NCBI GenBank assembly: GCA_033675265.1
Contig: JAUJYZ010001191.1
Coordinates: 1 to 64,000, forward strand
Direction: 5' to 3'
From: Actinostola sp. cb2023
Lineage: Eukaryota; Cnidaria; Anthozoa; Actiniaria; Actinostolidae
Length of the DNA: 64,000 nt
The notes under the pieces are model-generated. The model saw only the letters and a list, made by a program, of their open reading frames with translations, made no database searches and was not told the DNA's origin. How positions within the stretch are numbered: position 1 is the first letter of the stretch; the number at the start of each line of letters is the position of its first letter. The translations under genes and the position numbers were made by a program. Of this stretch, positions 1 to 15,000 are shown in pieces.

Positions 1-3000
1 AGATAACTCGGCGTAGCTACAATTTTAAAAAGATCTTCTATGCATGACTTTCTAGAAAACCTCTTCCAAACAAGAACTGCACAGATAACTCGGCGTAGCT
101 ACAATTTTAAAAAGATCTTCTATGCATGACTTTCTAGAAAACCTCTTCCAAACAAGAACTGCACAGTTTAACTCGGCGTAGCTACAATTTTAAAAAGATC
201 TTCTATGCATGACTTTCTAGAAAAGCTCTTCCAAACAAGAACTGCACAGATAACTCGGCGTAGCTACAATTTTAAAAAGATCTTCTATGCATGACTTTCT
301 AGAAAACCTCTTCCAAACAAGAACTGCATAGTTAACTCGGCGTAGCTACAATTGTAAAAAGATCTTCTATGCATGACTTTCTAGAAAAGCCTCTTCCAAA
401 CAAGAACTGCACAGATAACTCGGCGTAGCTACAATTGTAAAAAGATCTTCTATGCATGACTTTCTAGAAAAGCTCTTCCAAACAAGAACTGCACAGATAA
501 CTCGGCGTAGCTACAATTGTAAAAAGATCTTCTATGCATGACTTTCTAGAAAACCTCTTCCAAACAAGAACTGCACAGATAACTCGGCGTAGCTACAATT
601 TTAAAAAAGATCTTCTATGCATGACTTTCTAGAAAAGCTCTTCCAAACAAGAACTGCACAGATAACTCGGCGTAGCTACAATTGTAAAAAGATCTTCTAT
701 GCATGACTTTCTAGAAAAGCTCTTCCAAACAAGAACTGCACAGATAACTCGGCGTAGCTACAATTGTAAAAAGATCTTCTATGCATGACTTTCTAGAAAA
801 GCTCTTCCAAATCAAGAACTGCATAGATAACTCGGCGTAGCTACAATTGTAAAAAGATCTTCTATGCATGACTTTCTAGAAAAGCTCTTCCAAACAAGAA
901 CTGCACAGATAACTCGGCGTAGCTACAATTTTAAAAAGATCTTCTATGCATGACTTTCTAGAAAACCTCTTCCAAACAAGAACTGCACAGATAACTCGGC
1001 GTAGCTACAATTGTAAAAAGATCTTCTATGCATGACTTTCTAGAAAAGCTCTTCCAAACAAGAACTGCACAGATAACTCGGCGTAGCTACAATTGTAAAA
1101 AGATCTTCTATGCATGACTTTCTAGAAAAGCTCTTCCAAACAAGAACTGCACAGATAACTCGGCGTAGCTACAATTTTAAAAAGATCTCTATGCATGACT
1201 TTCTAGAAAAACTCTTTCCAAACAAGAACTGCACAGATAACTCGGCGTAGCTACAATTTTAAAAAGATCTTCTATGCATGACTTTCTTTCTCCAAACAAG
1301 AACTGTACAGATAACTCGGCGTAGCTACAATTGTAAAAAGATCTTCTATGCATGACTTTCTAGAAAAGCTCTTCCAAACAAGAACTGCACAGATAACTCG
1401 GCGTAGCTACAATTTTAAAAAGATCTTCTATGCATGACTTTCTAGAAAACCTCTTCCAACTGATCAAGAACTGCATAGATAACTCGGCGTAGCTACAATT
1501 TTAAAAAGATCTTCTATGCATGACTTTCTAGAAAACCTCTTCCAAACAAGAACTGCACAGATAACTCGGCGTAGCTACAATTTTAAAAAGATCTTCTATG
1601 CATGACTTTGACTTTCTAGAAAAGCTCTTCCAAACAAGAACTGCACAGATAACTCGGCGTAGCTACAATTTTAAAAAGATCTTCTATGCATGACTTTCTA
1701 GAAAACCTCTTCCAAACAAGAACTGCACAGATAACTCGGCGTAGCTACAATTTTAAAAAGATCTTCTATGCATGACTTTCTAGAAAACCTCTTCCAACTG
1801 ATCAAGAACTGCATAGTTAACTCGGCGTAGCTACAATTGTAAAAAGATCTTCTATGCATGACTTTCTAGAAAGCCTCTTCCAAACAAGAACTGCACAGAT
1901 AACTCGGCGTAGCTACAATTGTAAAAAGATCTTCTATGCATGACTTTCTAGAAAACCTCTTCCAACTGATCAAGAACTGCATAGTTAACTCGGCGTAGCT
2001 ACAATTGTAAAAAGATCTTCTATGCATGACTTTCTAGAAAAGCTCTTCCAAACAAGAACTGCACAGATAACTCGGCGTAGCTACAATTTTAAAAAGATCT
2101 TCTATGCATGACTTTCTAGAAAAGCTCTTCCAAACAAGAACTGTACAGATAACTCGGCGTAGCTACAATTGTAAAAAGATCTTCTATGCATGACTTTCTA
2201 GAAAAGCTCTTCCAAACAAGAACTGCGCAGATAACTCGGCGTAGCTACAATTTTAAAAAGATCTTCTATGCATGACTTTCTAGAAAACCTCTTCCAAACA
2301 AGAACTGCACAGATAACTCGGCGTAGCTACAATTTTAAAAAGATCTTCTATGCATGACTTTCTAGAAAAGCTCTTCCAAACAAGAACTGTACAGATAACT
2401 CGGCGTAGCTACAATTGTAAAAAGATCTTCTATGCATGACTTTCTAGAAAAGCTCTTCCAAACAAGAACTGCACAGATAACTCTGCGTAGCTACAATTGT
2501 AAAAAGATCTTCTATGCATGACTTTATAGAAAACCTCTTCCAACTGATCAAGAACTGCATAGTTAACTCGGCGTAGCTACAATTTTAAAAAGATCTTCTA
2601 TGCATGACTTTCTAGAAAAGCTCTTCCAAACAAGAACTGCACAGATAACTCGGCGTAGCTACAATTGTAAAAAGATCTTCTATGCATGACTTTCTAGAAA
2701 AACCTCTTCCAAACAAGAACTGCACAGATAACTCGGCGTAGCTACAATTGTAAAAAGATCTTCTATGCATGACTTTCTAGAAAACCTCTTCCAACTGATC
2801 AAGAACTGCATAGTTAACTCGGCGTAGCTACAATTGTAAAAAAAGATCTTCTATGCATGACTTTCTAGAAAAGCTCTTCCAAACAAGAACTGCACAGATA
2901 ACTCGGCGTAGCTACAATTGTAAAAAGATCTTCTATGCATGACTTTCTAGAAAACCTCTTCCAACTGATCAAGAACTGCATAGTTAACTCGGCGTAGCTA

Positions 3001-6000
3001 CAATTGTAAAAAGATCTTCTATGCGTGACTTTCTAGAAAAGCTCTTCCAAACAAGAACTGCACAGATAACTCGGCGTAGCTACAATTGTAAAAAGATCTT
3101 CTATGCATGACTTTCTAGAAAAGCTCTTCCAAACAAGAACTGCACAGATAACTCGGCGTAGCTACAATTTTAAAAAGATCTTCTATGCATGACTTTCTAG
3201 AAAACCTCTTCCAAACAAGAACTGCACAGATAACTCGGCGTAGCTACAATTTTAAAAAGATCTTCTATGCATGACTTTCTAGAAAACCTCTTCCAAACAA
3301 GAACTGCACAGATAACTCGGCGTAGCTACAATTTTAAAAAGATCTTCTATGCATGACTTTCTAGAAAACCTCTTCCAAACAAGAACTGCACAGATAACTC
3401 GGCGTAGCTACAATTGTAAAAAGATCTTCTATGCATGACTTTCTAGAAAACCTCTTCCAAACAAGAACTGCACAGATAACTCGGCGTAGCTACAATTTTA
3501 AAAAGATCTTCTATGCATGACTTTCTAGAAAACCTCTTCCAAACAAGAACTGCACAGATAACTCGGCGTAGCTACAATTTTAAAAAGATCTTCTATGCAT
3601 GACTTTCTAGAAAACCTCTTCCAAACAAGAACTGCACAGATAACTCGGCGTAGCTACAATTTTAAAAAGATCTTCTATGCATGACTTTCTAGAAAACCTC
3701 TTCCAAACAAGAACTGCACAGATAACTCGGCGTAGCTACAATTGTAAAAAGATCTTCTATGCATGACTTTCTAGAAAACCTCTTCCAAACAAGAACTGCA
3801 CAGATAACTCGGCGTAGCTACAATTGTAAAAAGATCTTCTATGCATGACTTTCTAGAAAACCTCTTCCAAACAAGAACTGCACAGATAACTCGGCGTAGC
3901 TACAATTTTAAAAAGATCTTCTATGCATGACTTTCTAGAAAAGCTCTTCCAAACAAGAACTGCACAGATAACTCGGCGTAGCTACAATTGTAAAAAGATC
4001 TTCTATGCATGACTTTCTAGAAAACCTCTTCCAAATCAAGAACTGCATAGTTAACTCGGCGTAGCTACAATTTTAAAAAGATCTTCTATGCATGACTTTC
4101 TAGAAAAGCTCTTCCAAACAAGAACTGCACAGATAACTCGGCGTAGCTACAATTGTAAAAAGATCTTCTATGCATGACTTTCTAGAAAAGCTCTTCCAAA
4201 CAAGAACTGCACAGATAACTCGGCGTAGCTACAATTGTAAAAAGATCTTCTATGCATGACTTTCTAGAAAACCTCTTCCAACTGATCAAGAACTGCATAG
4301 TTAACTCGGCGTAGCTACAATTGTAAAAAGATCTTCTATGCATGACTTTCTAGAAAAGCTCTTCCAAACAAGAACTGCACAGATAACTCGGCGTAGCTAC
4401 AATTGTAAAAAGATCTTCTATGCATGACTTTCTAGAAAACCTCTTCCAACTGATCAAGAACTGCATAGTTAACTCGGCGTAGCTACAATTGTAAAAAGAT
4501 CTTCTATGCATGACTTTCTAGAAAAGCTCTTCCAAACAAGAACTGCACAGATAACTCGGCGTAGCTACAATTGTAAAAAGATCTTCTATGCATGACTTTC
4601 TAGAAAAGCTCTTCCAAACAAGAACTGCACAGATAACTCGGCGTAGCTACAATTGTAAAAAGATCTTCTATGCATGACTTTCTAGAAAAGCTCTTCCAAA
4701 CAAGAACTGCACAGATAACTCGGCGTAGCTACAATTGTAAAAAGATCTTCTATGCATGACTTTCTAGAAAACCTCTTCCAAACAAGAACTGCACAGATAA
4801 CTCGGCGTAGCTACAATTTAAAAAAGATCTTCTATGCATGACTTTCTAGAAAAGCTCTTCCAAACAAGAACTGCACAGATAACTCGGCGTAGCTACAATT
4901 GTAAAAAAAGATCTTCTATGCATGACTTTCTAGAAAACCTCTTCCAAACAAGAACTGCACAGATAACTCGGCGTAGCTAGCTACAATTGTAAAAAGATCT
5001 ACAATTTTAAAAAGATCTTCTATGCATGACTTTCTAGAAAACCTCTTCCAAACAAGAACTGCACAGATAACTCGGCGTAGCTACAATTGTAAAAAGATCT
5101 TCTATGCATGACTTTCTAGAAAACCTCTTCCAAACAAGAACTGCACAGATAACTCGGCGTAGCTACAATTTTAAAAAGATCTTCTATGCATGACTTTCTA
5201 GAAAAGCTCTTCCAAACAAGAACTGCACAGATAACTCGGCGTAGCTACAATTTTAAAAAGATCTTCTATGCATGACTTTCTAGAAAACCTCTTCCAAACA
5301 AGAACTGCACAGATAACTCGGCGTAGCTACAATTTAAAAAAGATCTTCTATGCATGACTTTCTAGAAAACCTCTTCCAAACAAGAACTGCACAGATAACT
5401 CGGCGTAGCTACAATTGTAAAAAGATCTTCTATGCATGACTTTCTAGAAAAACCTCTTCCAAACAAGAACTGCACAGATAACTCGGCGTAGCTACAATTT
5501 TAAAAAAGATCTTCTATGCATGACTTTCTAGAAAACCTCTTCCAAATCAAGAACTGCATAGTTAACTCGGCGTAGCTACAATTGTAAAAAGATCTTCTAT
5601 GCATGACTTTCTAGAAAAGCTCTTCCAAACAAGAACTGCACAGATAACTCGGCGTAGCTACAATTGTAAAAAGATCTTCTATGCATGACTTTCTAGAAAA
5701 CCTCTTCCAACTGATCAAGAACTGCATAGTTAACTCGGCGTAGCTACAATTGTAAAAAGATCTTCTATGCATGACTTTCTAGAAAAGCTCTTCCAAACAA
5801 GAACTGCACAGATAACTCGGCGTAGCTACAATTTTAAAAAGATCTTCTATGCATGACTTTCTAGAAAACCTCTTCCAAACAAGAACTGCTACACAGATAA
5901 CTCGGCGTAGCTACAATTTTAAAAAGATCTTCTATGCATGACTTTCTAGAAAAACCTCTTCCAAACAAGAACTGCACAGATAACTCGGCGTAGCTACAAT

Positions 6001-9000
6001 TGTAAAAAGATCTTCTATGCATGACTTTCTAGAAAACCTCTTCCAAACAAGAACTGCACAGATAACTCGGCGTAGCTACAATTTTAAAAAGATCTTCTAT
6101 GCATGACTTTCTAGAAAACCTCTTCCAAAATCAAGAACTGCACATAGATAACTCGGCGTAGCTACAATTTTAAAAAGATCTTCTATGCATGACTTTCTAG
6201 AAAACCTCTTCCAAACAAGAACTGCACAGATAACTCGGCGTAGCTACAATTTTAAAAAGATCTTCTATGCATGACTTTCTAGAAAAGCTCTTCCAAACAA
6301 GAACTGCACAGATAACTCGGCGTAGCTACAATTTTAAAAAGATCTTCTATGCATGACTTTCTAGAAAAGCTCTTCCAAACAAGAACTGCACAGATAACTC
6401 GGCGTAGCTACAATTGTAAAAAGATCTTCTATGCATGACTTTCTAGAAAACCTCTTCCAAACAAGAACTGCATAGATAACTCGGCGTAGCTACAATTTTA
6501 AAAAGATCTTCTATGCATGACTTTCTAGAAAAGCTCTTCCAAACAAGAACTGCACAGATAACTCGGCGTAGCTACAATTGTAAAAAAAGATCTTCTATGC
6601 ATGACTTTCTAGAAAAGCTCTTCCAAACAAGAACTGCACAGATAACTCGGCGTAGCTACAATTGTAAAAAGATCTTCTATGCATGACTTTCTAGAAAACC
6701 TCTTCCAACTGATCAAGAACTGCATAGTTAACTCGGCGTAGCTACAATTGTAAAAAGATCTTCTATGCATGACTTTCTAGAAAAGCTCTTCCAAACAAGA
6801 ACTGCACAGATAACTCGGCGTAGCTACAATTGTAAAAAGATCTTCTATGCATGACTTTCTAGAAAACCTCTTCCAACTGATCAAGAACTGCATAGTTAAC
6901 TCGGCGTAGCTACAATTGTAAAAAGATCTTCTATGCATGACTTTCTAGAAAAGCTCTTCCAAACAAGAACTGCACAGATAACTCGGCGTAGCTACAATTT
7001 AAAAAAAAGATCTTCTATGCATGACTTTCTAGAAAAGCTCTTCCAAACAAGAACTGCACAGATAACTCGGCGTAGCTACAATTGTAAAAAGATCTTCTAT
7101 GCATGACTTTCTAGAAAACCTCTTCCAAACAAGAACTGCACAGATAACTCGGCGTAGCTACAATTGTAAAAAGATCTTCTATGCATGACTTTCTAGAAAA
7201 GCTCTTCCAAACAAGAACTACACAGATAACTCGGCGTAGCTACAATTGTAAAAAGATCTTCTATGCATGACTTTCTAGAAAACCTCTTCCAAATCAAGAA
7301 CTGCATAGATAACTCGGCGTAGCTACAATTGTAAAAAGATCTTCTATGCATGACTTTCTAGAAAAGCTCTTCCAAACAAGAACTGCACAGATAACTCGGC
7401 GTAGCTACAATTGTAAAAAGATCTTCTATGCATGACTTTCTAGAAAACCTCTTCCAACTGATCAAGAACTGCATAGTTAACTCGGCGTAGCTACAATTTG
7501 TAAAAAGATCTTCTATGCATGACTTTCTAGAAAAGCTCTTCCAAACAAGAACTGCACAGATAACTCGGCGTAGCTACAATTGTAAAAAGATCTTCTATGC
7601 ATGACTTTCTAGAAAAGCTCTTCCAAACAAGAACTGCACAGATAACTCGGCGTAGCTACAATTTTAAAAAGATCTTCTATGCATGACTTTTTCTAGAAAA
7701 CCTCTTCCAAACAAGAACTGCACAAATAACTCGGCGTAGCTACAATTTTAAAAAGATCTTCTATGCATGACTTTCTAGAAAACCTCTTCCAAACAAGAAC
7801 TGTACAGATAACTCGGCGTAGCTACAATTGTAAAAAGATCTTCTATGCATGACTTTCTAGAAAACCTCTTCCAAACAAGAACTGCACAGATAACTCGGCG
7901 TAGCTACAATTTTAAAAAGATCTTCTATGCATGACTTTCTAGAAAACCTCTTCCAACTGATCAAGAACTGCATAGATAACTCGGCGTAGCTACAATTTTA
8001 AAAAGATCTTCTATGCATGACTTTCTAGAAAAACCTCTTCCAAACAAGAACTGCACAGATAACTCGGCGTAGCTACAATTTTAAAAAGATCTTCTATGCA
8101 TGACTTTCTAGAAAACCTCTTCCAAACAAGAACTGCACAGATAACTCGGCGTAGCTACAATTGTAAAAAGATCTTCTATATGCATGACTTTCTAGAAAAG
8201 CTCTTCCAATCAAGAACTACACAGATAACTCGGCGTAGCTACAATTGTAAAAAGATCTTCTATGCATGACTTTCTAGAAAACCTCTTCCAACTGATCAAG
8301 AACTGCATAGTTAACTCGGCGTAGCTACAATTTTAAAAAGATCTTCTATGCATGACTTTCTAGAAAAGCTCTTCCAAACAAGAACTGCACAGATAACTCG
8401 GCGTAGCTACAATTGTAAAAAGATCTTCTATGCATGACTTTCTAGAAAACCTCTTCCAACTGATCAAGAACTGCATAGTTAACTCGGCGTAGCTACAATT
8501 GTAAAAAGATCTTCTATGCATGACTTTCTAGAAAAGCTCTTCCAAACAAGAACTGCACAGATAACTCGGCGTAGCTACAATTTTAAAAAGATCTTCTATG
8601 CATGACTTTCTAGAAAAGCTCTTCCAAACAAGAACTGCACAGATAACTCGGCGTAGCTACAATTGTAAAAAGATCTTCTATGCATGACTTTCTAGAAAAG
8701 CTCTTCCAAACAAGAACTGCGCAGATAACTCGGCGTAGCTACAATTTTAAAAAGATCTTCTATGCATGACTTTCTAGAAAACCTCTTCCAAACAAGAACT
8801 GCACAGATAACTCGGCGTAGCTACAATTTTAAAAAGATCTTCTATGCATGACTTTCTAGAAAAGCTCTTCCAAACAAGAACTGTACCGATAACTCGGCGT
8901 AGCTACAATTGTAAAAAGATCTTCTATGCATGACTTTCTAGAAAAGCTCTTCCAAACAAGAACTGCACAGATAACTGCGTAGCTACAATTGTAAAAAGAT

Positions 9001-12000
9001 CTTCTATGCATGACTTTCTAGAAAACCTCTTCCAACTGATCAAGAACTGCATAGTTAACTCGGCGTAGCTACAATTTTAAAAAGATCTTCTATGCATGAC
9101 TTTCTAGAAAAGCTCTTCCAAACAAGAACTGCACAGATAACTCGGCGTAGCTACAATTGTAAAAAGATCTTCTATGCATGACTTTCTAGAAAAGCTCTTC
9201 CAAACAAGAACTGCACAGATAACTCGGCGTAGCTACAATTGTAAAAAGATCTTCTATGCATGACTTTCTAGAAAACCTCTTCCAACTGATCAAGAACTGC
9301 ATAGTTAACTCGGCGTAGCTACAATTGTAAAAAGATCTAGATCTTCTATGCATGACTTTCTAGAAAAGCTCTTCCAAACAAGAACTGCACAGATAACTCG
9401 GCGTAGCTACAATTGTAAAAAGATCTTCTATGCATGACTTTCTAGAAAACCTCTTCCAACTGATCAAGAACTGCATAGTTAACTCGGCGTAGCTACAATT
9501 GTAAAAAGATCTTCTATGCGTGACTTTCTAGAAAAGCTCTTCCAAACAAGAACTGCACAGATAACTCGGCGTAGCTACAATTGTAAAAAGATCTTCTATG
9601 CATGACTTTCTAGAAAAGCTCTTCCAAACAAGAACTGCACAGATAACTCGGCGTAGCTACAATTTTAAAAAGATCTTCTATGCATGACTTTCTAGAAACC
9701 TCTTCCAAACAAGAACTGCACAAATAACTCGGCGTAGCTACAATTTTAAAAAGATCTTCTATGCATGACTTTCTAGAAAACCTCTTCCAAACAAGAACTG
9801 TACAGATAACTCGGCGTAGCTACAATTTTAAAAAGATCTTCTATGCATGACTTTCTAGAAAAGCTCTTCCAAACAAGAACTGCACAGATAACTCGGCGTA
9901 GCTACAATTGTAAAAAGATCTTCTATGCATGACTTTCTAGAAAACCTCTTCCAATCAAGAACTGCACAGATAACTCGGCGTAGCTACAATTTTAAAAAGA
10001 TCTTCTATGCATGACTTTCTAGAAAACCACTTCCAACTGATCAAGAACTGCATAGTTAACTCGGCGTAGCTACAATTTTAAAAATAACTTCTATGCATGA
10101 CTTTCTAGAAACCTCTTCCAAACAAGAACTGCACAGATAACTCGGCGTAGCTACAATTTTAACAATATCTTCTATGCATGACTCTCTAGAAACCTCTTCT
10201 AAACAAGAACTGCACAGATAACTCGGCGTAGCTACAATTTTAAAAAGATCTTCTATGCATGACTTTCTAGAAAAGCTCTTCCAAACAAGAACTGCGCAGA
10301 TAACTCGGCGTAGCTACAATTTTAAAAAGATCTTCTATGCATGACTTTCTAGAAAACCTCTTCCAAACAAGAACTGCACAGATAACTCGGCGTAGCTACA
10401 ATTTTAAAAAGATCTTCTATGCATGACTTTCTAGAAAAGCTCTTCCAAACAAGAACTGTACAGATAACTCGGCGTAGCTACAATTGTAAAAAGATCTTCT
10501 ATGCATGACTTTCTAGAAAAGCTCTTCCAAACAAGAACTGCACAGATAACTCTGCGTAGCTACAATTGTAAAAAGATCTTCTATGCATGACTTTCTAGAA
10601 AACCTCTTCCAACTGATCAAGAACTGCATAGTTAACTCGGCGTAGCTACAATTTTAAAAAGATCTTCTATGCATGACTTTCTAGAAAAGCTCTTCCAAAC
10701 AAGAACTGCACAGATAACTCGGCGTAGCTACAATTGTAAAAAGATCTTCTATGCATGACTTTCTAGAAAAGCTCTTCCAAACAAGAACTGCACAGATAAC
10801 TCGGCGTAGCTACAATTGTAAAAAGATCTTCTATGCATGACTTTCTAGAAAACCTCTTCCAACTGATCAAGAACTGCATAGTTAACTCGGCGTAGCTACA
10901 ATTGTAAAAAGATCTTCTATGCATGACTTTCTAGAAAAGCTCTTCCAAACAAGAACTGCACAGATAACTCGGCGTAGCTACAATTGTAAAAAGATCTTCT
11001 ATGCATGACTTTCTAGAAAACCTCTTCCAACTGATCAAGAACTGCATAGTTAACTCGGCGTAGCTACAATTGTAAAAAGATCTTCTATGCGTGACTTTCT
11101 AGAAAAGCTCTTCCAAACAAGAACTGCACAGATAACTCGGCGTAGCTACAATTGTAAAAAGATCTTCTATGCATGACTTCTAGAAAAGCTCTTCCAAACA
11201 AGAACTGCACAGATAACTCGGCGTAGCTACAATTTTAAAAAGATCTTCTATGCATGACTTTCTAGAAACCTCTTCCAAACAAGAACTGCACAAATAACTC
11301 GGCGTAGCTACAATTTTAAAAAGATCTTCTATGCATGACTTTCTAGAAAACCTCTTCCAAACAAGAACTGTACAGATAACTCGGCGTAGCTACAATTTTA
11401 AAAAGATCTTCTATGCATGACTTTCTAGAAAAGCTCTTCCAAACAAGAACTGTACAGATAACTCGGCGTAGCTACAATTGTAAAAAGATCTTCTATGCAT
11501 GACTTTCTAGAAAACCTCTTCCAATCAAGAACTGCACAGATAACTCGGCGTAGCTACAATTTTAAAAAGATCTTCTATGCATGACTTTCTAGAAAACCTC
11601 TTCCAACTGATCAAGAACTGCATAGTTAACTCGGCGTAGCTACAATTTTAAAAATATCTTCTATGCATGACTTTCTAGAAAACCTCTTCCAAACAAGAAC
11701 TGCACAGATAACTCGGCGTAGCTACATTTTAAAAATATCTTCTATGCATGACTCTCTAGAAAACCTCTTCTAAACAAGAACTGCACAGATAACTCGGCGT
11801 AGCTACAATTTTAAAAAGATCTTCTATGCATGACTTTCTAGAAAAGCTCTTCCAAACAAGAACTGCACAGATAACTCGGCGTAGCTACAATTTTAAAAAG
11901 ATCTTCTATGCATGACTTTCTAGAAAACCTCTTCCAAACAAGAACTGCACAGATAACTCGGCGTAGCTACAATTTTAAAAAGATCTTCTATGCATGACTT

Positions 12001-15000
12001 TCTAGAAAACCTCTTCCAAACAAGAACTGCATAGATAACTCGGCGTAGCTACAATTGTAAAAAGATCTTCTATGCATGACTTTCTAGAAAACCTCTTCCA
12101 AACAAGAACTGCACAGATAACTCGGCGTAGCTACAATTTTAAAAAGATCTTCTATGCATGACTTTCTAGAAAAGCTCTTCCAATCAAGAACTGCACAGAT
12201 AACTCGGCGTAGCTACAATTGTAAAAAGATCTTCTATGCATGACTTTCTAGAAAACCTCTTCCAACTGATCAAGAACTGCATAGTTAACTCGGCGTAGCT
12301 ACAATTGTAAAAAGATCTTCTATGCATGACTTTCTAGAAAAGCTCTTCCAAACAAGAACTGCACAGATAACTCGGCGTAGCTACAATTGTAAAAAGATCT
12401 TCTATGCATGACTTTCTAGAAAAACCTCTTCCAAATCAAGAACTGCACAGATAACTCGGCGTAGCTACAATTGTAAAAAGATCTTCTATGCATGACTTTC
12501 TAGAAAAGCTCTTCCAAACAAGAACTGCACAGATAACTCGGCGTAGCTACAATTTTAAAAAGATCTTCTATGCATGACTTTCTAGAAAACCTCTTCCAAA
12601 CAAGAACTGCACAGATAACTCGGCGTAGCTACAATTTTAAAAAGATCTTCTATGCATGACTTTCTAGAAAACCTCTTCCAAACAAGAACTGCACAGATAA
12701 CTCGGCGTAGCTACAATTTTAAAAAGATCTTCTATGCATGACTTTCTAGAAAAGCTCTTCCAAACAAGAACTGCACAGATAACTCGGCGTAGCTACAATT
12801 GTAAAAAGATCTTCTATGCATGACTTTCTAGAAAACCTCTTCCAAACAAGAACTGCACAGATAACTCGGCGTAGCTACAATTTTAAAAAGATCTTCTATG
12901 CATGACTTTCTAGAAAAGCTCTTCCAATCAAGAACTACACAGATAACTCGGCGTAGCTACAATTGTAAAAAGATCTTCTATGCATGACTTTCTAGAAAAC
13001 CTCTTCCAACTGATCAAGAACTGCATAGTTAACTCGGCGTAGCTACAATTGTAAAAAGATCTTCTATGCATGACTTTCTAGAAAAGCTCTTCCAAACAAG
13101 AACTGCACAGATAACTCGGCGTAGCTACAATTGTAAAAAGATCTTCTATGCATGACTTTCTAGAAAACCTCTTCCAACTGATCAAGAACTGCATAGTTAA
13201 CTCGGCGTAGCTACAATTGTAAAAAGATCTTCTATGCGTGACTTTCTAGAAAAGCTCTTCCAAACAAGAACTGCACAGATAACTCGGCGTAGCTACAATT
13301 GTAAAAAGATCTTCTATGCATGACTTTCTAGAAAAGCTCTTCCAAACAAGAACTGCACAGATAACTCGGCGTAGCTACAATTTTAAAAAGATCTTCTATG
13401 CATGACTTTCTAGAAACCTCTTCCAAACAAGAACTGCACAAATAACTCGGCGTAGCTACAATTTTAAAAAGATCTTCTATGCATGACTTTCTAGAAAACC
13501 TCTTCCAAACAAGAACTGTACAGATAACTCGGCGTAGCTACAATTTTAAAAAGATCTTCTATGCATGACTTTCTAGAAAAGCTCTTCCAAACAAGAACTG
13601 TACAGATAACTCGGCGTAGCTATAATTGTAAAAAGATCTTCTATGCATGACTTTCTAGAAAACCTCTTCCAATCAAGAACTGCACAGATAACTCGGCGTA
13701 GCTACAATTTTAAAAAGATCTTCTATGCATGACTTTCTAGAAAACCACTTCCAACTGATCAAGAACTGCATAGTTAACTCGGCGTAGCTACAATTTTAAA
13801 AATAACTTCTATGCATGACTTTCTAGAAACCTCTTCCAAACAAGAACTGCACAGATAACTCGGCGTAGCTACAATTTTAACAATATCTTCTATGCATGAC
13901 TCTCTAGAAACCTCTTCTAAACAAGAACTGCACAGATAACTCGGCGTAGCTACAATTTTAAAAAGATCTTCTATGCATGACTTTCTAGAAAAGCTCTTCC
14001 AAACAAGAACTGCGCAGATAACTCGGCGTAGCTACAATTTTAAAAAGATCTTCTATGCATGACTTTCTAGAAAACCTCTTCCAAACAAGAACTGCACAGA
14101 TAACTCGGCGTAGCTACAATTTTAAAAAGATCTTCTATGCATGACTTTCTAGAAAACCTCTTCTAAACAAGAACTGCATAGATAACTCGGCGTAGCTACA
14201 ATTGTAAAAAGATCTTCTATGCATGACTTTCTAGAAAACCTCTTCCAAACAAGAACTGCACAGATAACTCGGCGTAGCTACAATTTTAAAAAGATCTTCT
14301 ACATGCATGACTTTCTAGAAAAGCTCTTCCAATCAAGAACTACACAGATAACTCGGCGTAGCTACAATTTTAAAAAGATCTTCTATGCATGACTTTCTAG
14401 AAAAGCTCTTCCAAACAAGAACTGCACAGATAACTCGGCGTAGCTACAATTGTAAAAAGATCTTCTATGCATGACTTTCTAGAAAAGCTCTTCCAAACAA
14501 GAACTGCACAGATAACTCGGCGTAGCTACAATTGTAAAAAGATCTTCTATGCATGACTTTCTAGAAAACCTCTTCCAACTGATCAAGAACTGCATAGTTA
14601 ACTCGGCGTAGCTACAATTGTAAAAAGATCTTCTATGCATGACTTTCTAGAAAAGCTCTTCCAAACAAGAACTGCACAGATAACTCGGCGTAGCTACAAT
14701 TGTAAAAAGATCTTCTATGCATGACTTTCTAGAAAACCTCTTCCAACTGATCAAGAACTGCATAGTTAACTCGGCGTAGCTACAATTGTAAAAAGATCTT
14801 CTATGCGTGACTTTCTAGAAAAGCTCTTCCAAACAAGAACTGCACAGATAACTCGGCGTAGCTACAATTGTAAAAAGATCTTCTATGCATGACTTTCTAG
14901 AAAAGCTCTTCCAAACAAGAACTGCACAGATAACTCGGCGTAGCTACAATTTTAAAAAGATCTTCTATGCATGACTTTCTAGAAACCTCTTCCAAACAAG